64,000 nucleotides of DNA from Lentisphaeria bacterium (GCA_017508385.1 JAFVZB010000025.1:1-64000); one strand, 5' to 3'. Counted from the first letter of the stretch, positions 40,458-49,300 are shown. Notes: generated by a model not told the origin, from the letters alone. A program made the numbers and translations.

Positions 40458-41624
40458 ATGTCAAGACACACTTTTTTTACCGATGCCGAACTTTTATCCG
40501 GCAGAAGCGTCGAGCTTTCAAAAGAGCAGAAGCACCATCTCTTCAAGGTGTTCCGTGCGGTATGCGGTGATGAAGTTGAGTTGCTCGACGGCAGAGGCAC
40601 GATAGCCCGGGGATGTGTCGAGGCTGACAAGAGTGTTTTGATAACTCAGGTCGAGCAGGTGGAAAAATCAGGAGCGGAACTGCATCTTGTTTTTGCTCTG
40701 CCACGGAAAAATCAGCTCGATCTTCTGTTGAAACAGGCAGGAGAACTTGGAGTGGCTGAACTCCATCCGGTGCGTTTCGAGCGCAGTGTGTCTCAGGCTG
40801 ATTGCAAAGAGCGTTGGACTACTTTGCTTGAAGAGGCTTGCAAACAGTCAAAAAATCCGTTTCTTCCGGTGATAAATCCGGTGAGCGGACTTGCTGAAAA
40901 ACTTGATGAGTTGAAGAATCGGGAAATTCCGGTGGTGTTTGGAGCCATTCGCTCGGCGACGGGTAATTTACAGCGCAGCAGCCGTGCCGCATGGGTGGTC
41001 GGACCCGAGGGCGGATTTACTGACGAAGAGGAAGAGCTTATGAGGGAAAAAGGAGCTCTTCCGCTCAATCTCGGTCCGTGGGTGCTCAGATTGGAAACCG
41101 CCGCCTGCGCCGGTATCGCCGTGTTGAGGCAACTGCTCGCCATACTTCTGCTGGCAGTGGTGTTGACCGGATGCGGACGCAATGGAGCAAATGATCCCTT
41201 TTTCAAAAAGGCAGAGCGTGCCCGCAACAGCGGCGACTATAAGTCGGCGATGAATTTTTATCGCAGGGCGTTGTACCGTAATCCACACAACGCTGATATC
41301 CACCTGAAAATCGCAAATCTCTGCGATGAGTCGCTCAACGATCATATTGCGGCAATCTACTATTACAACGAGTATCTGAAACTGGTTCCGCCGGAAAGTG
41401 CGGATGCTCAAACTGTTGTTAAATTGCGTGATCTGGTGGAAAAAAGATTGTTCCGTCAGGCGGGTAACAAATTTGCTCCGACAGCTGAACTCGAAAAGCT
41501 GCGCAAGGATAACGCCTATCTGCTTGATCTCAACCGCCGTCTGGCAAAGATCATTCGTGAACAGCAGCGCATCAAGGCAAAAAAAACGCCGCAGAAAAAA
41601 TCTGCGGCAGGTAAAAAACGGTAA
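40458..41624 (+). CDS. rsmE: RsmE 16S rRNA methyltransferase fused in frame to a TPR lipoprotein
   Basis: One uninterrupted ORF of 388 codons encodes two things. Residues about 1-223 are RsmE, which methylates N3 of U1498 in 16S rRNA: HHLFKVFRAVCGDEVELLDG, ALPRKNQLDLLLKQAGELGV, WVVGPEGGFTDEEEELM and LNLGPWVLRLETAACAGIAVL (SPOUT knot). Immediately after comes LRQLLAILLLAVVLTGCG, a lipoprotein signal with the lipobox LTGC (Cys239), then two TPR-like repeats (about 247-310), a coiled coil and a Lys-rich tail. An internal GTG at 41121 or TTG at 41124 could start the lipoprotein alone, but no Shine-Dalgarno is visible. The product may be a membrane-tethered RsmE, or two proteins made by in-frame overlap or cleavage. 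Confidence 0.85.
   Translation: MSRHTFFTDAELLSGRSVELSKEQKHHLFKVFRAVCGDEVELLDGRGTIARGCVEADKSVLITQVEQVEKSGAELHLVFALPRKNQLDLLLKQAGELGVAELHPVRFERSVSQADCKERWTTLLEEACKQSKNPFLPVINPVSGLAEKLDELKNREIPVVFGAIRSATGNLQRSSRAAWVVGPEGGFTDEEEELMREKGALPLNLGPWVLRLETAACAGIAVLRQLLAILLLAVVLTGCGRNGANDPFFKKAERARNSGDYKSAMNFYRRALYRNPHNADIHLKIANLCDESLNDHIAAIYYYNEYLKLVPPESADAQTVVKLRDLVEKRLFRQAGNKFAPTAELEKLRKDNAYLLDLNRRLAKIIREQQRIKAKKTPQKKSAAGKKR
41588..41608 (-). terminator. Terminator of the coiled-coil gene, inside the rsmE-lipoprotein CDS
   Basis: GCCGCAG (41588-41594) pairs with CTGCGGC (41602-41608) around 7 nt. On the minus strand it is followed by a G and then eight Ts. It ends the minus-strand gene yet encodes part of the Lys-rich tail of the convergent plus-strand protein. 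Confidence 0.85.
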
Positions 41625-41627
41625 GTT

Positions 41628-42611
41628 TTATTCGGCGGAATTGCCATTGAGTTCTGCTATCTCTTTCTCGATTTGAGCGATTTTTGACTCTATCTCGTTT
41701 CTCTTCTGCTCGACAGCTTCTGCGTTGCGGCGGTTGTTGCTTTCGACTCTGCGGTTGTGGACTGCGGCATTTCTGAGCACTCCCTCGAGATAGTGTATCT
41801 CTTTTCTCAGAGCAGTTACCTCACGGCGATACTGCATTTGATTGCCGAGGATGGCTCTGCTGTTTCGATGAGTGTTTCTGTATGTGTTTGCCGTTTCGCT
41901 ATCCCACACGACTTTGTGAGTGCGGCAGAGATAGCGCACCGGAGTGATATGGTCGTCACGGTAGCGGTTGGGGAATTTCCAGCTTTTGTGGTGGTGCAAA
42001 TGGCGGGTGCAGTAGTCAGTGCCGACCATGTCGTAGTGTTCGCAGAAATACATTCCTCCGGAAACTGTGGCACGGCAGGTTCTGGTCATTTTGCGCTCAA
42101 AACGGACATCGGTTCCGTTGATGCACATATCGAAGCAGGCGAATTTGTTATTTCCGATAAGCTCATTTATTTTTCTCAGCCAGCCTTCACGCTCTCTGAT
42201 TTTACTTTTAGCGGCATTTATTTTTGCGCTGACAGCCGCAACGTCGATCAACTTACCGTTGCGGGAACTTCTGACGTTACTGAGTTCACGCTTTGCGTCT
42301 TCGAGTTCCTTTTGTTTCAGTGCAAGTTTTTCGGCACGCTCTTTGGCATCTGCCTCTTTGCGGGCTCTCTCTTCGGCAAGACGTCTGTTGCGCTCATCAT
42401 CCTCCTGCTTTTTCAGCAGCTCGGAAAGTTTCATGGATTCCAGCTGAAGTTTCTGTTGCAGAACGGTTATGCTTTTTCTCAGTTCCTCGGATTGTTCACG
42501 CTCTTTTTCAAATTTGATTTTCAGAGCATCGTAACGCTTTTCGCTGTACTTGTGGAAGCCGAAAAAGCCGCAAGCTCCGGCAATTATGACCAATGCTAAA
42601 ATAATTCTCAT
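41628..42611 (-). CDS. Membrane-anchored coiled-coil protein with central Cys/His-rich domain
   Basis: I do not recognise the family of this 327-residue protein. An N-terminal anchor (MRIILALVIIAGACGFFGF) is followed by a long charged coiled coil (about 25-150). The central region (about 155-235) is rich in Cys and His: CFDMC, CRATVSGGMYFCEH, DYCTRHLHHHKS and YLCRTHKVV, suggestive of a metal-binding or disulfide-linked domain. A second coiled coil (about 255-320) ends the chain. If the anchor is a signal-anchor, most of the protein lies in the periplasm. The gene has its own near-consensus promoter and a terminator, so it is monocistronic. Confidence 0.7.
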   Translation of the reverse strand: MRIILALVIIAGACGFFGFHKYSEKRYDALKIKFEKEREQSEELRKSITVLQQKLQLESMKLSELLKKQEDDERNRRLAEERARKEADAKERAEKLALKQKELEDAKRELSNVRSSRNGKLIDVAAVSAKINAAKSKIREREGWLRKINELIGNNKFACFDMCINGTDVRFERKMTRTCRATVSGGMYFCEHYDMVGTDYCTRHLHHHKSWKFPNRYRDDHITPVRYLCRTHKVVWDSETANTYRNTHRNSRAILGNQMQYRREVTALRKEIHYLEGVLRNAAVHNRRVESNNRRNAEAVEQKRNEIESKIAQIEKEIAELNGNSAE

Positions 42612-42655
42612 CGCAGTTCCCTTATCTGAGATTTTTTTGAAGACAATATATTATT

Positions 42656-42683
42656 AATATAGCACAAATATCGGTATTGTCAA
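42656..42683 (-). promoter_or_regulatory. Promoter of the coiled-coil gene
   Basis: On the minus strand, a perfect TTGACA (42678-42683) and TATATT (42656-42661) are 16 bp apart, with GC directly before the -10. The leader is about 40 nt and carries AAGGGAA before the ATG. Confidence 0.72.
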
Positions 42684-42703
42684 TGAATTATGATCGTTTG
42701 ACA

Positions 42704-43891
42704 TTACTGTTTTGACATCACCGGGAACGTTGCCGCTCCGTGATTTCCGGTGGGGATATCGACAGGAGCTGCCTTATCGACCAATCCTGCGCGGCGGCTG
42801 AACGGCCAGAACACGAGGAAGGCTCTGCCCATGATATTGCGGCGGGGAACCGGACCGAAAAAGCGGCTGTCTTTGCTGAATTGTGAGTTGTCTCCGAGCA
42901 TGAAATAGTGGTCTGCCGGAACGGTGTATTCACCACCTGCGGCAAATGCTCCTGCTCCCATTTCTGAGATGTGTCCGTGATATCCGCCCTTGCCGGAGTA
43001 AACTTTTTGGAACGGCTCCGAAATATCCTGGATTTTTTGAAAACTCTTTTCGTTTGCCGGTTTCACCCAGAGCTGATTCTCAACGATTTTGATGGTGTCT
43101 CCCGGCAGGGCGGCGAGACGCTTGATGTAGAAAAATCCGCCGTTGATGACCGGTTCGTTGTTTTCATCGTAGAGGTTTTCGGTGGTGAAAACTATGACAT
43201 CTCCACGCTTGAGGGCAGTAAGATAAATGCTGAACCGCTCCACAAAAAGGTGGTCTCCGAGCGAGATGTATCCATCGGCGATGACCTCGTTTTTCCGGTA
43301 AATACGGTACGGGTCGAGCTTGGCAAAGTCAATGACTTTCGCCGGGTCGCCGGCTGCGGAGTGCGGTTTGCCGCCGATAGAAAAAATGGTCTCTCCGAAA
43401 AATCCGGAAGCGTCGTGGGCAAGCGAGTCACGGTCGAGCATTCCATCGGCTTTGACGGTGCACTTTGTCTCTTTTGCAGCATACAACAGGGCGTTGACCA
43501 GCTTGTTTTTGCCTAAAAGCGGACTGCCTTCGTGCTCTTTATCTATGTGGTGTATTCCGTAGAGGGTCGGCTGCATCGAGCTTGTTGGTATGCGGAACGG
43601 TTGAAAATAGAGTGCCCGCAAACCGAAAGCCACAGCTCCGACCACCAGAAACAGGTCGAGCCAGTCGCCGACCATGTTCCTCTTGCCGAGTTTTGCGGCG
43701 GCTTTTTCAGCCTCTTTTTCCGGAGCTTTTCCGGCAGGAGCAGTTTTCAATGCTGCAATGACCCGGTCGAACTCCGCCTTTTCCGCATCGGTGAGGATAT
43801 CGTCGTTGCTGTGGCGTTGACCGGCAAGCTCGTTGAGCAGCTTGCGTCTTCGGTTTTGAGCTGTGAACGGAATGTATTGCAGAATATTCAT
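42704..43891 (-). CDS. lepB: Signal peptidase I with large internal insertion
   Basis: A 395-residue membrane serine protease that cleaves Sec signal peptides. Residues 1-70 form a cytoplasmic, charged, Ala-rich region. WLDLFLVVGAVAFGLRALYF (about 77-96) is the membrane segment. The catalytic Ser is S105 in PTSSMQPTL, and the general-base Lys is K257 in FYIKRLAALPGD. Box E, HYFMLGDNSQFSKDSRFFGPVPRRNIMGRAFLVFWP, is intact. The stretch between Ser and Lys boxes is about 150 residues, much longer than in typical enzymes, and contains an unrecognised insertion (about 115-200). It lies 7 bp after trmB. Confidence 0.93.
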   Translation of the reverse strand: MNILQYIPFTAQNRRRKLLNELAGQRHSNDDILTDAEKAEFDRVIAALKTAPAGKAPEKEAEKAAAKLGKRNMVGDWLDLFLVVGAVAFGLRALYFQPFRIPTSSMQPTLYGIHHIDKEHEGSPLLGKNKLVNALLYAAKETKCTVKADGMLDRDSLAHDASGFFGETIFSIGGKPHSAAGDPAKVIDFAKLDPYRIYRKNEVIADGYISLGDHLFVERFSIYLTALKRGDVIVFTTENLYDENNEPVINGGFFYIKRLAALPGDTIKIVENQLWVKPANEKSFQKIQDISEPFQKVYSGKGGYHGHISEMGAGAFAAGGEYTVPADHYFMLGDNSQFSKDSRFFGPVPRRNIMGRAFLVFWPFSRRAGLVDKAAPVDIPTGNHGAATFPVMSKQ

Positions 43892-43898
43892 TTTTTAC

Positions 43899-44528
43899 TC
43901 AGTGTCCGATGCCGGGAACGGGAAGCGGCAGACGTTTCCACGCCCGGTGGGGAACTGCCAAACCCTGCTCTTTCCAGTGGTTTTCAAAGTCACTGCTGAC
44001 ACCATCGAGATCGGCTATCGCCTCGTTGCACGGAGTGAATAATCCGGAGGCTTCAAGCACTCTGCCGACGGCGTTGCAGTAGTTGACATCATCGCTGGAA
44101 AAATGGAAAATACCATCTTCCTTGAGCACCCGGTGTATCTGGGTGGTGAAGTCACTGGCGAGCAGACGGTGTCCGCGGTGGCGGTCTTTAGGCCACGGGT
44201 CGGGGCAGAGCAGATGGATGCGGTCAAGTGAGTTGTCAGGCAGCAGTCTGGAAAGCAGATAGCGTGCCTCGACCTGCATCGCCTGCACGTTGGAACATCC
44301 GGCGTTTTCAGCTCTGCGGACAACCTTTCTCAACCTGCCCATGAGCATATCGGCGGCGTATATCTGACGCTCAGGATAGCGTGAGGCGAGGGCGATGGTA
44401 AAACTGCCTGCTCCGCAGCCGAGGTCAAGTTCGACGTGCTCTTTGGTGCTCTCGAGAATGCCGTAAAAGGTTCTCAATCTGGCAATCTTCTCATCTTCAA
44501 CGTGTATGCGGGGAGGGTTGGGAGTCAT
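43899..44528 (-). CDS. trmB: tRNA (guanine-N7)-methyltransferase
   Basis: A 209-residue SAM-dependent enzyme that makes m7G46 in the tRNA variable loop. HVELDLGCGAGSFTIALASRYPE is motif I. CSNVQAMQVEARYLL follows the SAM acid loop. IHLLCPDPWPKDRHRGHRLLASDF is the TrmB signature. I start at MTPNPPR, whose ATG overlaps the rdgC stop by one base (TAATG); nine more upstream codons are possible but less likely. It is part of a trpB-rdgC-trmB-lepB run. Confidence 0.94.
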   Translation of the reverse strand: MTPNPPRIHVEDEKIARLRTFYGILESTKEHVELDLGCGAGSFTIALASRYPERQIYAADMLMGRLRKVVRRAENAGCSNVQAMQVEARYLLSRLLPDNSLDRIHLLCPDPWPKDRHRGHRLLASDFTTQIHRVLKEDGIFHFSSDDVNYCNAVGRVLEASGLFTPCNEAIADLDGVSSDFENHWKEQGLAVPHRAWKRLPLPVPGIGH

Positions 44529-45622
44529 TATACGCTTTCCCGTTTTTCTGCCCACTCACAAATCGCTTTGCGGGTGTTTTCAAAGTTTTCTTTATTCATC
44601 GCCTCGGCGAATTTGACGAAGTAGGCGACGATGGCATCACGGAATATTCCGAGGTTTTCGATGCGCTCGGCAAAAATTTCAAAGTCATTCATCTGCTCGC
44701 CCTCGGGGAGTTTGAATGAGCTGAAACTGAACTTGTCGGCATCGAAAGTGCCGCTCCACACCTGATTGAGGCGGGTGAGGGAGAATTTGGCTTTTTTCAG
44801 CTTTTTGCCGACTGAGAGCGCAGCTTTGGCTTCGGCACTGCGCAGCGGAGACTCGCCTTTGCGGACAACTGTTTCACCCGCTCCGCGGTCTTCTCCGTCA
44901 CCCTCGAAGCAGAGCGGACCCTCGATGAGCACGTCGAAACTGCCGTACTCAGGATGTTCGAGTTCGCCGACACTCTCGCTGTAATACCAGAGATAGAGCA
45001 GGAAATCTCTGCCGAGATGAGCTTCGGTGTAAGAGACTCCCTTTTCGAGGCTCAGAATGGGAACATCAACGGCAAGACGGTTGAGTTCCTTTTCGAGAAT
45101 GTACTCCGGAGTAAGCTGAAGCGGCTCTATTCCGGTGGTCTGCATGAAGTTATCCACGAAGAGGTCGATTTGAGCCTGACTTGTGGCGGCAACATACATC
45201 AGCTTACGGTTGGGCTCGATGACGAAAGTTATTCCTGAGAGGCTCGGAGGCATCTTCTGGATGTGCTTTTCGACCGTTTCCTCTTTGATTTGGCGTTTGA
45301 GTTTGCCGGAAACGTATTCCAGATTGTTGGCTCTCATGTAAGCCTGCTCCTCACGGCGGCAGAGGGCGTTGAGCAGTGAGCCAGGAATTTTTCTCACAGC
45401 CTGGCGCAGGGCAAGATAGTAGCATCCGCCCGCCTGGGCTGAGGCGGCATCAATGGATGTATCCAGCAGGTGCTGACCTGTGACCCAGCCGATCTGGGGT
45501 TCGTCGTTGACACTGTCGAGAGTTCCTGCCTTGCGGGCGGCAAAGAGCTCGATGACGTTTTCGGGAAGAGCTTCGGGAAGCTCAAAAATTGTAAAAGTAA
45601 CTGTTCCGCGATCAAACGGCAT
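44528..45622 (-). CDS. rdgC: RdgC-like recombination-associated protein
   Basis: A 364-residue protein resembling RdgC, a ring-shaped dimer that binds dsDNA and restrains RecA in E. coli. The match rests on overall layout: an N-terminal PQIGWVTGQHLLDTSID, YYLALRQAVRKIPGSLLNALCRREEQAYM with the IPxxxL signature, then SGITFVIEPNRKLMYVAATSQAQIDLFVDNF, and TGIEPLQLTPEYILEKELN. It is longer than E. coli RdgC (303). RdgC is best known from proteobacteria, so presence here would extend the range; similar annotations exist in other phyla as far as I recall. It sits 28 bp after trpB and overlaps trmB. Confidence 0.65.
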   Translation of the reverse strand: MPFDRGTVTFTIFELPEALPENVIELFAARKAGTLDSVNDEPQIGWVTGQHLLDTSIDAASAQAGGCYYLALRQAVRKIPGSLLNALCRREEQAYMRANNLEYVSGKLKRQIKEETVEKHIQKMPPSLSGITFVIEPNRKLMYVAATSQAQIDLFVDNFMQTTGIEPLQLTPEYILEKELNRLAVDVPILSLEKGVSYTEAHLGRDFLLYLWYYSESVGELEHPEYGSFDVLIEGPLCFEGDGEDRGAGETVVRKGESPLRSAEAKAALSVGKKLKKAKFSLTRLNQVWSGTFDADKFSFSSFKLPEGEQMNDFEIFAERIENLGIFRDAIVAYFVKFAEAMNKENFENTRKAICEWAEKRESV

Positions 45623-45650
45623 GGTAAAATATCCTTAACAGAAATTGTTA

Positions 45651-46883
45651 TCAGTTGTTGTCGTCATCAAAACGGTACTCTTCGCCGAAACCGTAGTTTT
45701 CGATGACGTAGTCGAGATCTTTGTCGCCTCTGCCGGAGCAGGTCGCAACGATCGAGCCGTAGGGATGCTCTTTTGCCCAGCGCATAGCGCAGGCGATGGC
45801 GTGGGCACTCTCAAGAGCAGGAATGACTCCCTCGTAACGGCTGAGTTTGAAGAACGCATCAATGGCTTCGGCATCGCTGACGGTGGTGTACTTGACTCTG
45901 CCGAGGTCTTTCCAGAAAGCGTGCTCAGGCCCGACTGACGGGTAGTCGAGTCCGCTGGCGATCGAGTACACCGGAGCAGGACCGCCATCTTCACCTTTGA
46001 GCACATAGCTTCTGAAGCCGTGCATCGAGCCGGGTTCACCGTAAGTGAGACTTGCGGCGTGGTCACCGAGGTGGGAGCTTTTGCCGAGGGGCTCAGCTCC
46101 GATGAGCTCAACCGGGTCGTTGAGATAGGCGGCGAAACTTCCGGCTGAGTTGGAACCTCCTCCGACGCAGGCGCAGACGGCATCGGGCAGGTGACCTGTC
46201 ATCTCGAGGAACTGGGCTCTTGACTCTTCGCCGATGACAAACTGGAAGTCTCTGACCATCAGCGGGAACGGATGCGGTCCGAGCACCGAGCCGATGCAGT
46301 AGATGGAGTCTTTGTAGTTTTGGGCGTATGACTCAAAAGCTGAATCGACCGCCTCTTTGAGAGTCTGCAAACCGTGAGTGACTTCGACGACTTTCGCTCC
46401 GAGGATTTTCATGCGGGCGACGTTGGGAGCCTGTTTCTTGATGTCAACAGTGCCCATGTGGATTTCACATTCGAGTCCGAAATAGGCGGCGGCGGTGGCG
46501 AGGGCGACACCGTGCTGACCGGCTCCGGTCTCAGCGATGAGCCGTTTTTTGCCCATGTATTTGGCGAGCAGACCTTCGCCCATGCAGTGATTGAGCTTGT
46601 GAGCTCCTGAGTGGTTGAGGTCCTCACGCTTGATGTAGATTTGGCAGTTGCCGAGTTTACGGGAAAGACGGTCGCAGTGGTAAAGCGGAGTGGGGCGTCC
46701 CTGAAACTCCTTGCGGATGCGGCGCAGCTCGTTGATGAACTTGCTTGACTGGCAGATGGCCTGGTAAGCGTTGTTTATCTCTTCAAAAGCGGCGATCAGT
46801 TCAGGAGCAAGCTCTGCTCCGCCGTATTCTCCGAAAAAACCGTTACGGTCGGGGTATTCGTGGAAGTAGTGTGAAAAATCCAT
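45651..46883 (-). CDS. trpB: Tryptophan synthase beta subunit
   Basis: A 410-residue PLP enzyme that joins indole with serine to make tryptophan. The PLP lysine lies in [14 protein letters not shown]. The phosphate loop is [59 protein letters not shown] and [13 protein letters not shown] are all TrpB1-type features, so an alpha-subunit partner is expected. No trpA or other trp biosynthesis gene is nearby, although trpS lies three genes upstream in the same direction. It has its own promoter and heads a trpB-rdgC-trmB-lepB run. Confidence 0.96.
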   Translation of the reverse strand: MDFSHYFHEYPDRNGFFGEYGGAELAPELIAAFEEINNAYQAICQSSKFINELRRIRKEFQGRPTPLYHCDRLSRKLGNCQIYIKREDLNHSGAHKLNHCMGEGLLAKYMGKKRLIAETGAGQHGVALATAAAYFGLECEIHMGTVDIKKQAPNVARMKILGAKVVEVTHGLQTLKEAVDSAFESYAQNYKDSIYCIGSVLGPHPFPLMVRDFQFVIGEESRAQFLEMTGHLPDAVCACVGGGSNSAGSFAAYLNDPVELIGAEPLGKSSHLGDHAASLTYGEPGSMHGFRSYVLKGEDGGPAPVYSIASGLDYPSVGPEHAFWKDLGRVKYTTVSDAEAIDAFFKLSRYEGVIPALESAHAIACAMRWAKEHPYGSIVATCSGRGDKDLDYVIENYGFGEEYRFDDDNN

Positions 46884-46927
46884 TTTTATTTCCTTTAATA
46901 TATATATTAATACTGTTGCAATCAGAA

Positions 46928-46956
46928 AATATAACCCGGAAACGGCGTAATTTCAA
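46928..46956 (-). promoter_or_regulatory. Promoter of trpB
   Basis: On the minus strand, TTGAAA (46951-46956) and TATATT (46928-46933) are 17 bp apart. The leader is short (about 40 nt) with AAAGGAA before the ATG. There is no room for a classical Trp-codon attenuator. Confidence 0.65.
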
Positions 46957-46971
46957 GGAAAAACAAAGATA

Positions 46972-48147
46972 TCAGCGGGATTTTTTGTTTTTCTCTATTT
47001 CCCCATTGAACTTTGCAAAAAGTTCCTGACGGAAATTTGTCATGTTTTTGGGCTCTCTTGTCAAAACAGCAATGCTTCCTGCGGAATACTTTGCTCCTTT
47101 TCCGGGCATAAGGAAATATCCGGCCGACCGGGGTGTCAGCAGAATGGTGAGTTTTTCGATATCGAGTTTATCCTGAGCTGAAAAGCCGATGAATGTGCCT
47201 CCTGCGGCTGAGGATTTGATGAAGATGTTTCTGAAAGTGTTGTCAAGACGGGTATCCTTGTTCGCTTTGAAGTAAAGGTCACGGCCGAGTGCATCTTCGA
47301 TGTAGCAGTTGTGGTGGTCTGCTGTGACCTGATCGATGTGACAGATTCCGGTCGAGTTGCCGATGGATACATAGTTTCTGACTTTGATGATTGAGTCTTC
47401 GTGAGCACTTATTCCATCGTCTCCGCAGTCTATGGCGCAGATGGTGTCAAACGTTGCGTTGTAAACATGGTTGTGGATGTTGAAACCATCGTTCCAGAAG
47501 TTGCGGCAGATTATGTTTTTGAACACAAGATTGCGGCACTTGCCCGAAAGCTCGATTCCGTTGGACTGTTTGAGCCGTGGTTCTTCGACGCCGCTTGCCG
47601 TGATATCGGTGATTGACGGGTCGAGTTTGAGGTATATCGAGTAAAGGAAACTCCTTTTTTGAGCGGTTCCGGGATTTTCTATGATCGTCCACTCTCCGAT
47701 TCTGAGTTCATCCACCTTTTTGTAGCTGGTTTTACAGGGAGCTTTGAAAAATCTGCCCATGCGGATTTGTTTGCCGTTGTGCAGTTGAAAATAACGCATT
47801 GCTATTCCCTTTGAGAGCCGCATATCACGCTTCCAGAGTCCGGGCGAGAGCATCTTCCAATCTTTGGCTGAAACTTTTTTTACTCCTGTAAAGGTGTTGA
47901 ATGAGCCGTCAACGGTGATGTTGCTGCGGCTCTTTATCACAATGGCATCCCGGATTGGAAAATCAACTTTGAGTATTTTGATGATATCTCCGTCTTTTGC
48001 CGCTTTCAGGGCGGAGGCAAAGTTGGAAAAAGGCTTTTCCGCACTGCCGTCTCCTGCCGTTTCTAAGGAGAGAGCGTAATTGACAAAGATATCCTTTGCG
48101 TTGATGGAAACAGCGGAAATGAGTAGAAGCAACAGAGGGAGTTTCAT
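46972..48147 (-). CDS. Secreted right-handed beta-helix (pectate-lyase-like) protein
   Basis: A 391-residue exported protein. The signal peptide is MKLPLLLLLISAVSINA. AGDGSAEKPFSNFASALKAAKDGDII is the DUF1565-type start of many beta-helix lyases. NGIELSGKCRNLVFKNIICRNFWNDGFNIHNHVYNATFDTICAIDCGDDGISAHEDSIIKVRN shows regular helix rungs. The C-terminus is Lys-rich. No catalytic residues are certain. It follows the OppC-like permease by 4 bp in the lpxK-galK-trpS run, so its expression may be tied to housekeeping genes. It may be a glycan lyase or a structural surface protein. Confidence 0.72.
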   Translation of the reverse strand: MKLPLLLLLISAVSINAKDIFVNYALSLETAGDGSAEKPFSNFASALKAAKDGDIIKILKVDFPIRDAIVIKSRSNITVDGSFNTFTGVKKVSAKDWKMLSPGLWKRDMRLSKGIAMRYFQLHNGKQIRMGRFFKAPCKTSYKKVDELRIGEWTIIENPGTAQKRSFLYSIYLKLDPSITDITASGVEEPRLKQSNGIELSGKCRNLVFKNIICRNFWNDGFNIHNHVYNATFDTICAIDCGDDGISAHEDSIIKVRNYVSIGNSTGICHIDQVTADHHNCYIEDALGRDLYFKANKDTRLDNTFRNIFIKSSAAGGTFIGFSAQDKLDIEKLTILLTPRSAGYFLMPGKGAKYSAGSIAVLTREPKNMTNFRQELFAKFNGEIEKNKKSR

Positions 48148-48151
48148 AAAT

Positions 48152-49294
48152 TTATTCCTTTACTGAAAGAGCTCTGCGTAATCCTTCGCCGACAAAATTG
48201 AAAGACATCACGGCGATAAAAAGTGCCGCTCCGGGGAAGAACGTCAGATGCCAGTGGTCGAGCGGATTATCAAATGCCTGCCGCAGTAATCCGCCCCAGC
48301 TGGGGGCGGGAGCTTTCACTCCGAAACCGAGAAAACTCAACGAGCTTTCGGCGAGAATCGCTCCGGCGATGCCGAAGGTGAAGGCGATCAGAACCGGAAA
48401 CATCACGTTTGGCAGCAGGTGGAAAAACATTATCCGCTTCTCAGGAATTCCGGAAACGATACAGCTCTCGACGTAGGGCAGGTTGCGCTGTTTTAGGGTC
48501 TCTCCCCGCACCAGAAAAGCGATGCCTATCCAGCCTGTGAGACCGAGTACGGCGATGACCAGCGGAATTGATTGTCCGAGCTGGCGGTCACCGAGCAGAC
48601 TCATCAGGATAAGCAGCAGAAGAAAACTCGGAAAACAGAGCAGTATTTCCACAAAACGCATGGTGACGAGATCGAACACTCCGCGCTTGAAACCTGCGGC
48701 GAGACCTACTGCGCAACCGATGACGAGGGCGATGAGACTTGAAAAGATGCCTACTGCGAGACTTGACCTTGCTCCGTAAATCAAACGTGCGGCAACATCT
48801 CTTCCGATGTCGTCACAGCCGAGGATATGCTCTTTATCCGGAGCCGAACAGGGCGTTGAAGCCGTTTCAAACGGACCGTATTTTATCGGAGCAAAACAAC
48901 TTTTTACTCCCTCAGCCGAACAAAGTTCACGGTAGTTGCGTTTGTCAACCACCTCTCTTACCGTGAAAAACGGAACGAGCAGAAAGAGTGCCGCTATCCC
49001 GCTCAGGATAAGCCGTATTTTCCGCTTGCGAACCAAAAGAAAAATGACCGCCGCCGCCGGAATGAGCAGGGCAAAATAGTTGAAAAACTGTTCGACAAAG
49101 CTCTCGGGAGAATCCGGAGCAAAGAGATATCTCACGAAGGGAAAACTCAAAACTCCGTCAACTTCCATGAAGAACGGGCGGGCATTGGCGATAAAGGGGG
49201 CGTAAAGTGCAGGAATGAGCAGCAGGATGACTCCGGTCATACCGATGACTCCTGAGCTGCTGCCGAGAAATCTTGCAAACGCTCCCTTTTTCAT
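48152..49294 (-). CDS. OppC/YejE-type ABC transporter permease
   Basis: A 380-residue inner-membrane permease of the peptide/nickel ABC family. HILGCDDIGRDVAARLIYGARSSLAVGIFSSLIALVIG (about residue 150) is the OppC core entry. GETLKQRNLPYVESCIVSGIPEKRIMFFHLLPNVMFPVLIAFTFGIAGAILAESSLSFLGFG carries the EAA loop that contacts the ATPase. A long N-terminal extension with two or three extra membrane segments gives it the YejE-like length. No OppB partner, ATPase or substrate-binding protein is in the window, so its complex is incomplete here. It lies 6 bp after trpS. Confidence 0.9.
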   Translation of the reverse strand: MKKGAFARFLGSSSGVIGMTGVILLLIPALYAPFIANARPFFMEVDGVLSFPFVRYLFAPDSPESFVEQFFNYFALLIPAAAVIFLLVRKRKIRLILSGIAALFLLVPFFTVREVVDKRNYRELCSAEGVKSCFAPIKYGPFETASTPCSAPDKEHILGCDDIGRDVAARLIYGARSSLAVGIFSSLIALVIGCAVGLAAGFKRGVFDLVTMRFVEILLCFPSFLLLLILMSLLGDRQLGQSIPLVIAVLGLTGWIGIAFLVRGETLKQRNLPYVESCIVSGIPEKRIMFFHLLPNVMFPVLIAFTFGIAGAILAESSLSFLGFGVKAPAPSWGGLLRQAFDNPLDHWHLTFFPGAALFIAVMSFNFVGEGLRRALSVKE

Positions 49295-49300
49295 ATTTCT

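Noticed and set aside
46884..46971. A possible Trp attenuator or T-box before trpB
   Set aside because: The leader is only about 40 nt; there are no Trp codons in a leader peptide and no T-box pairing.
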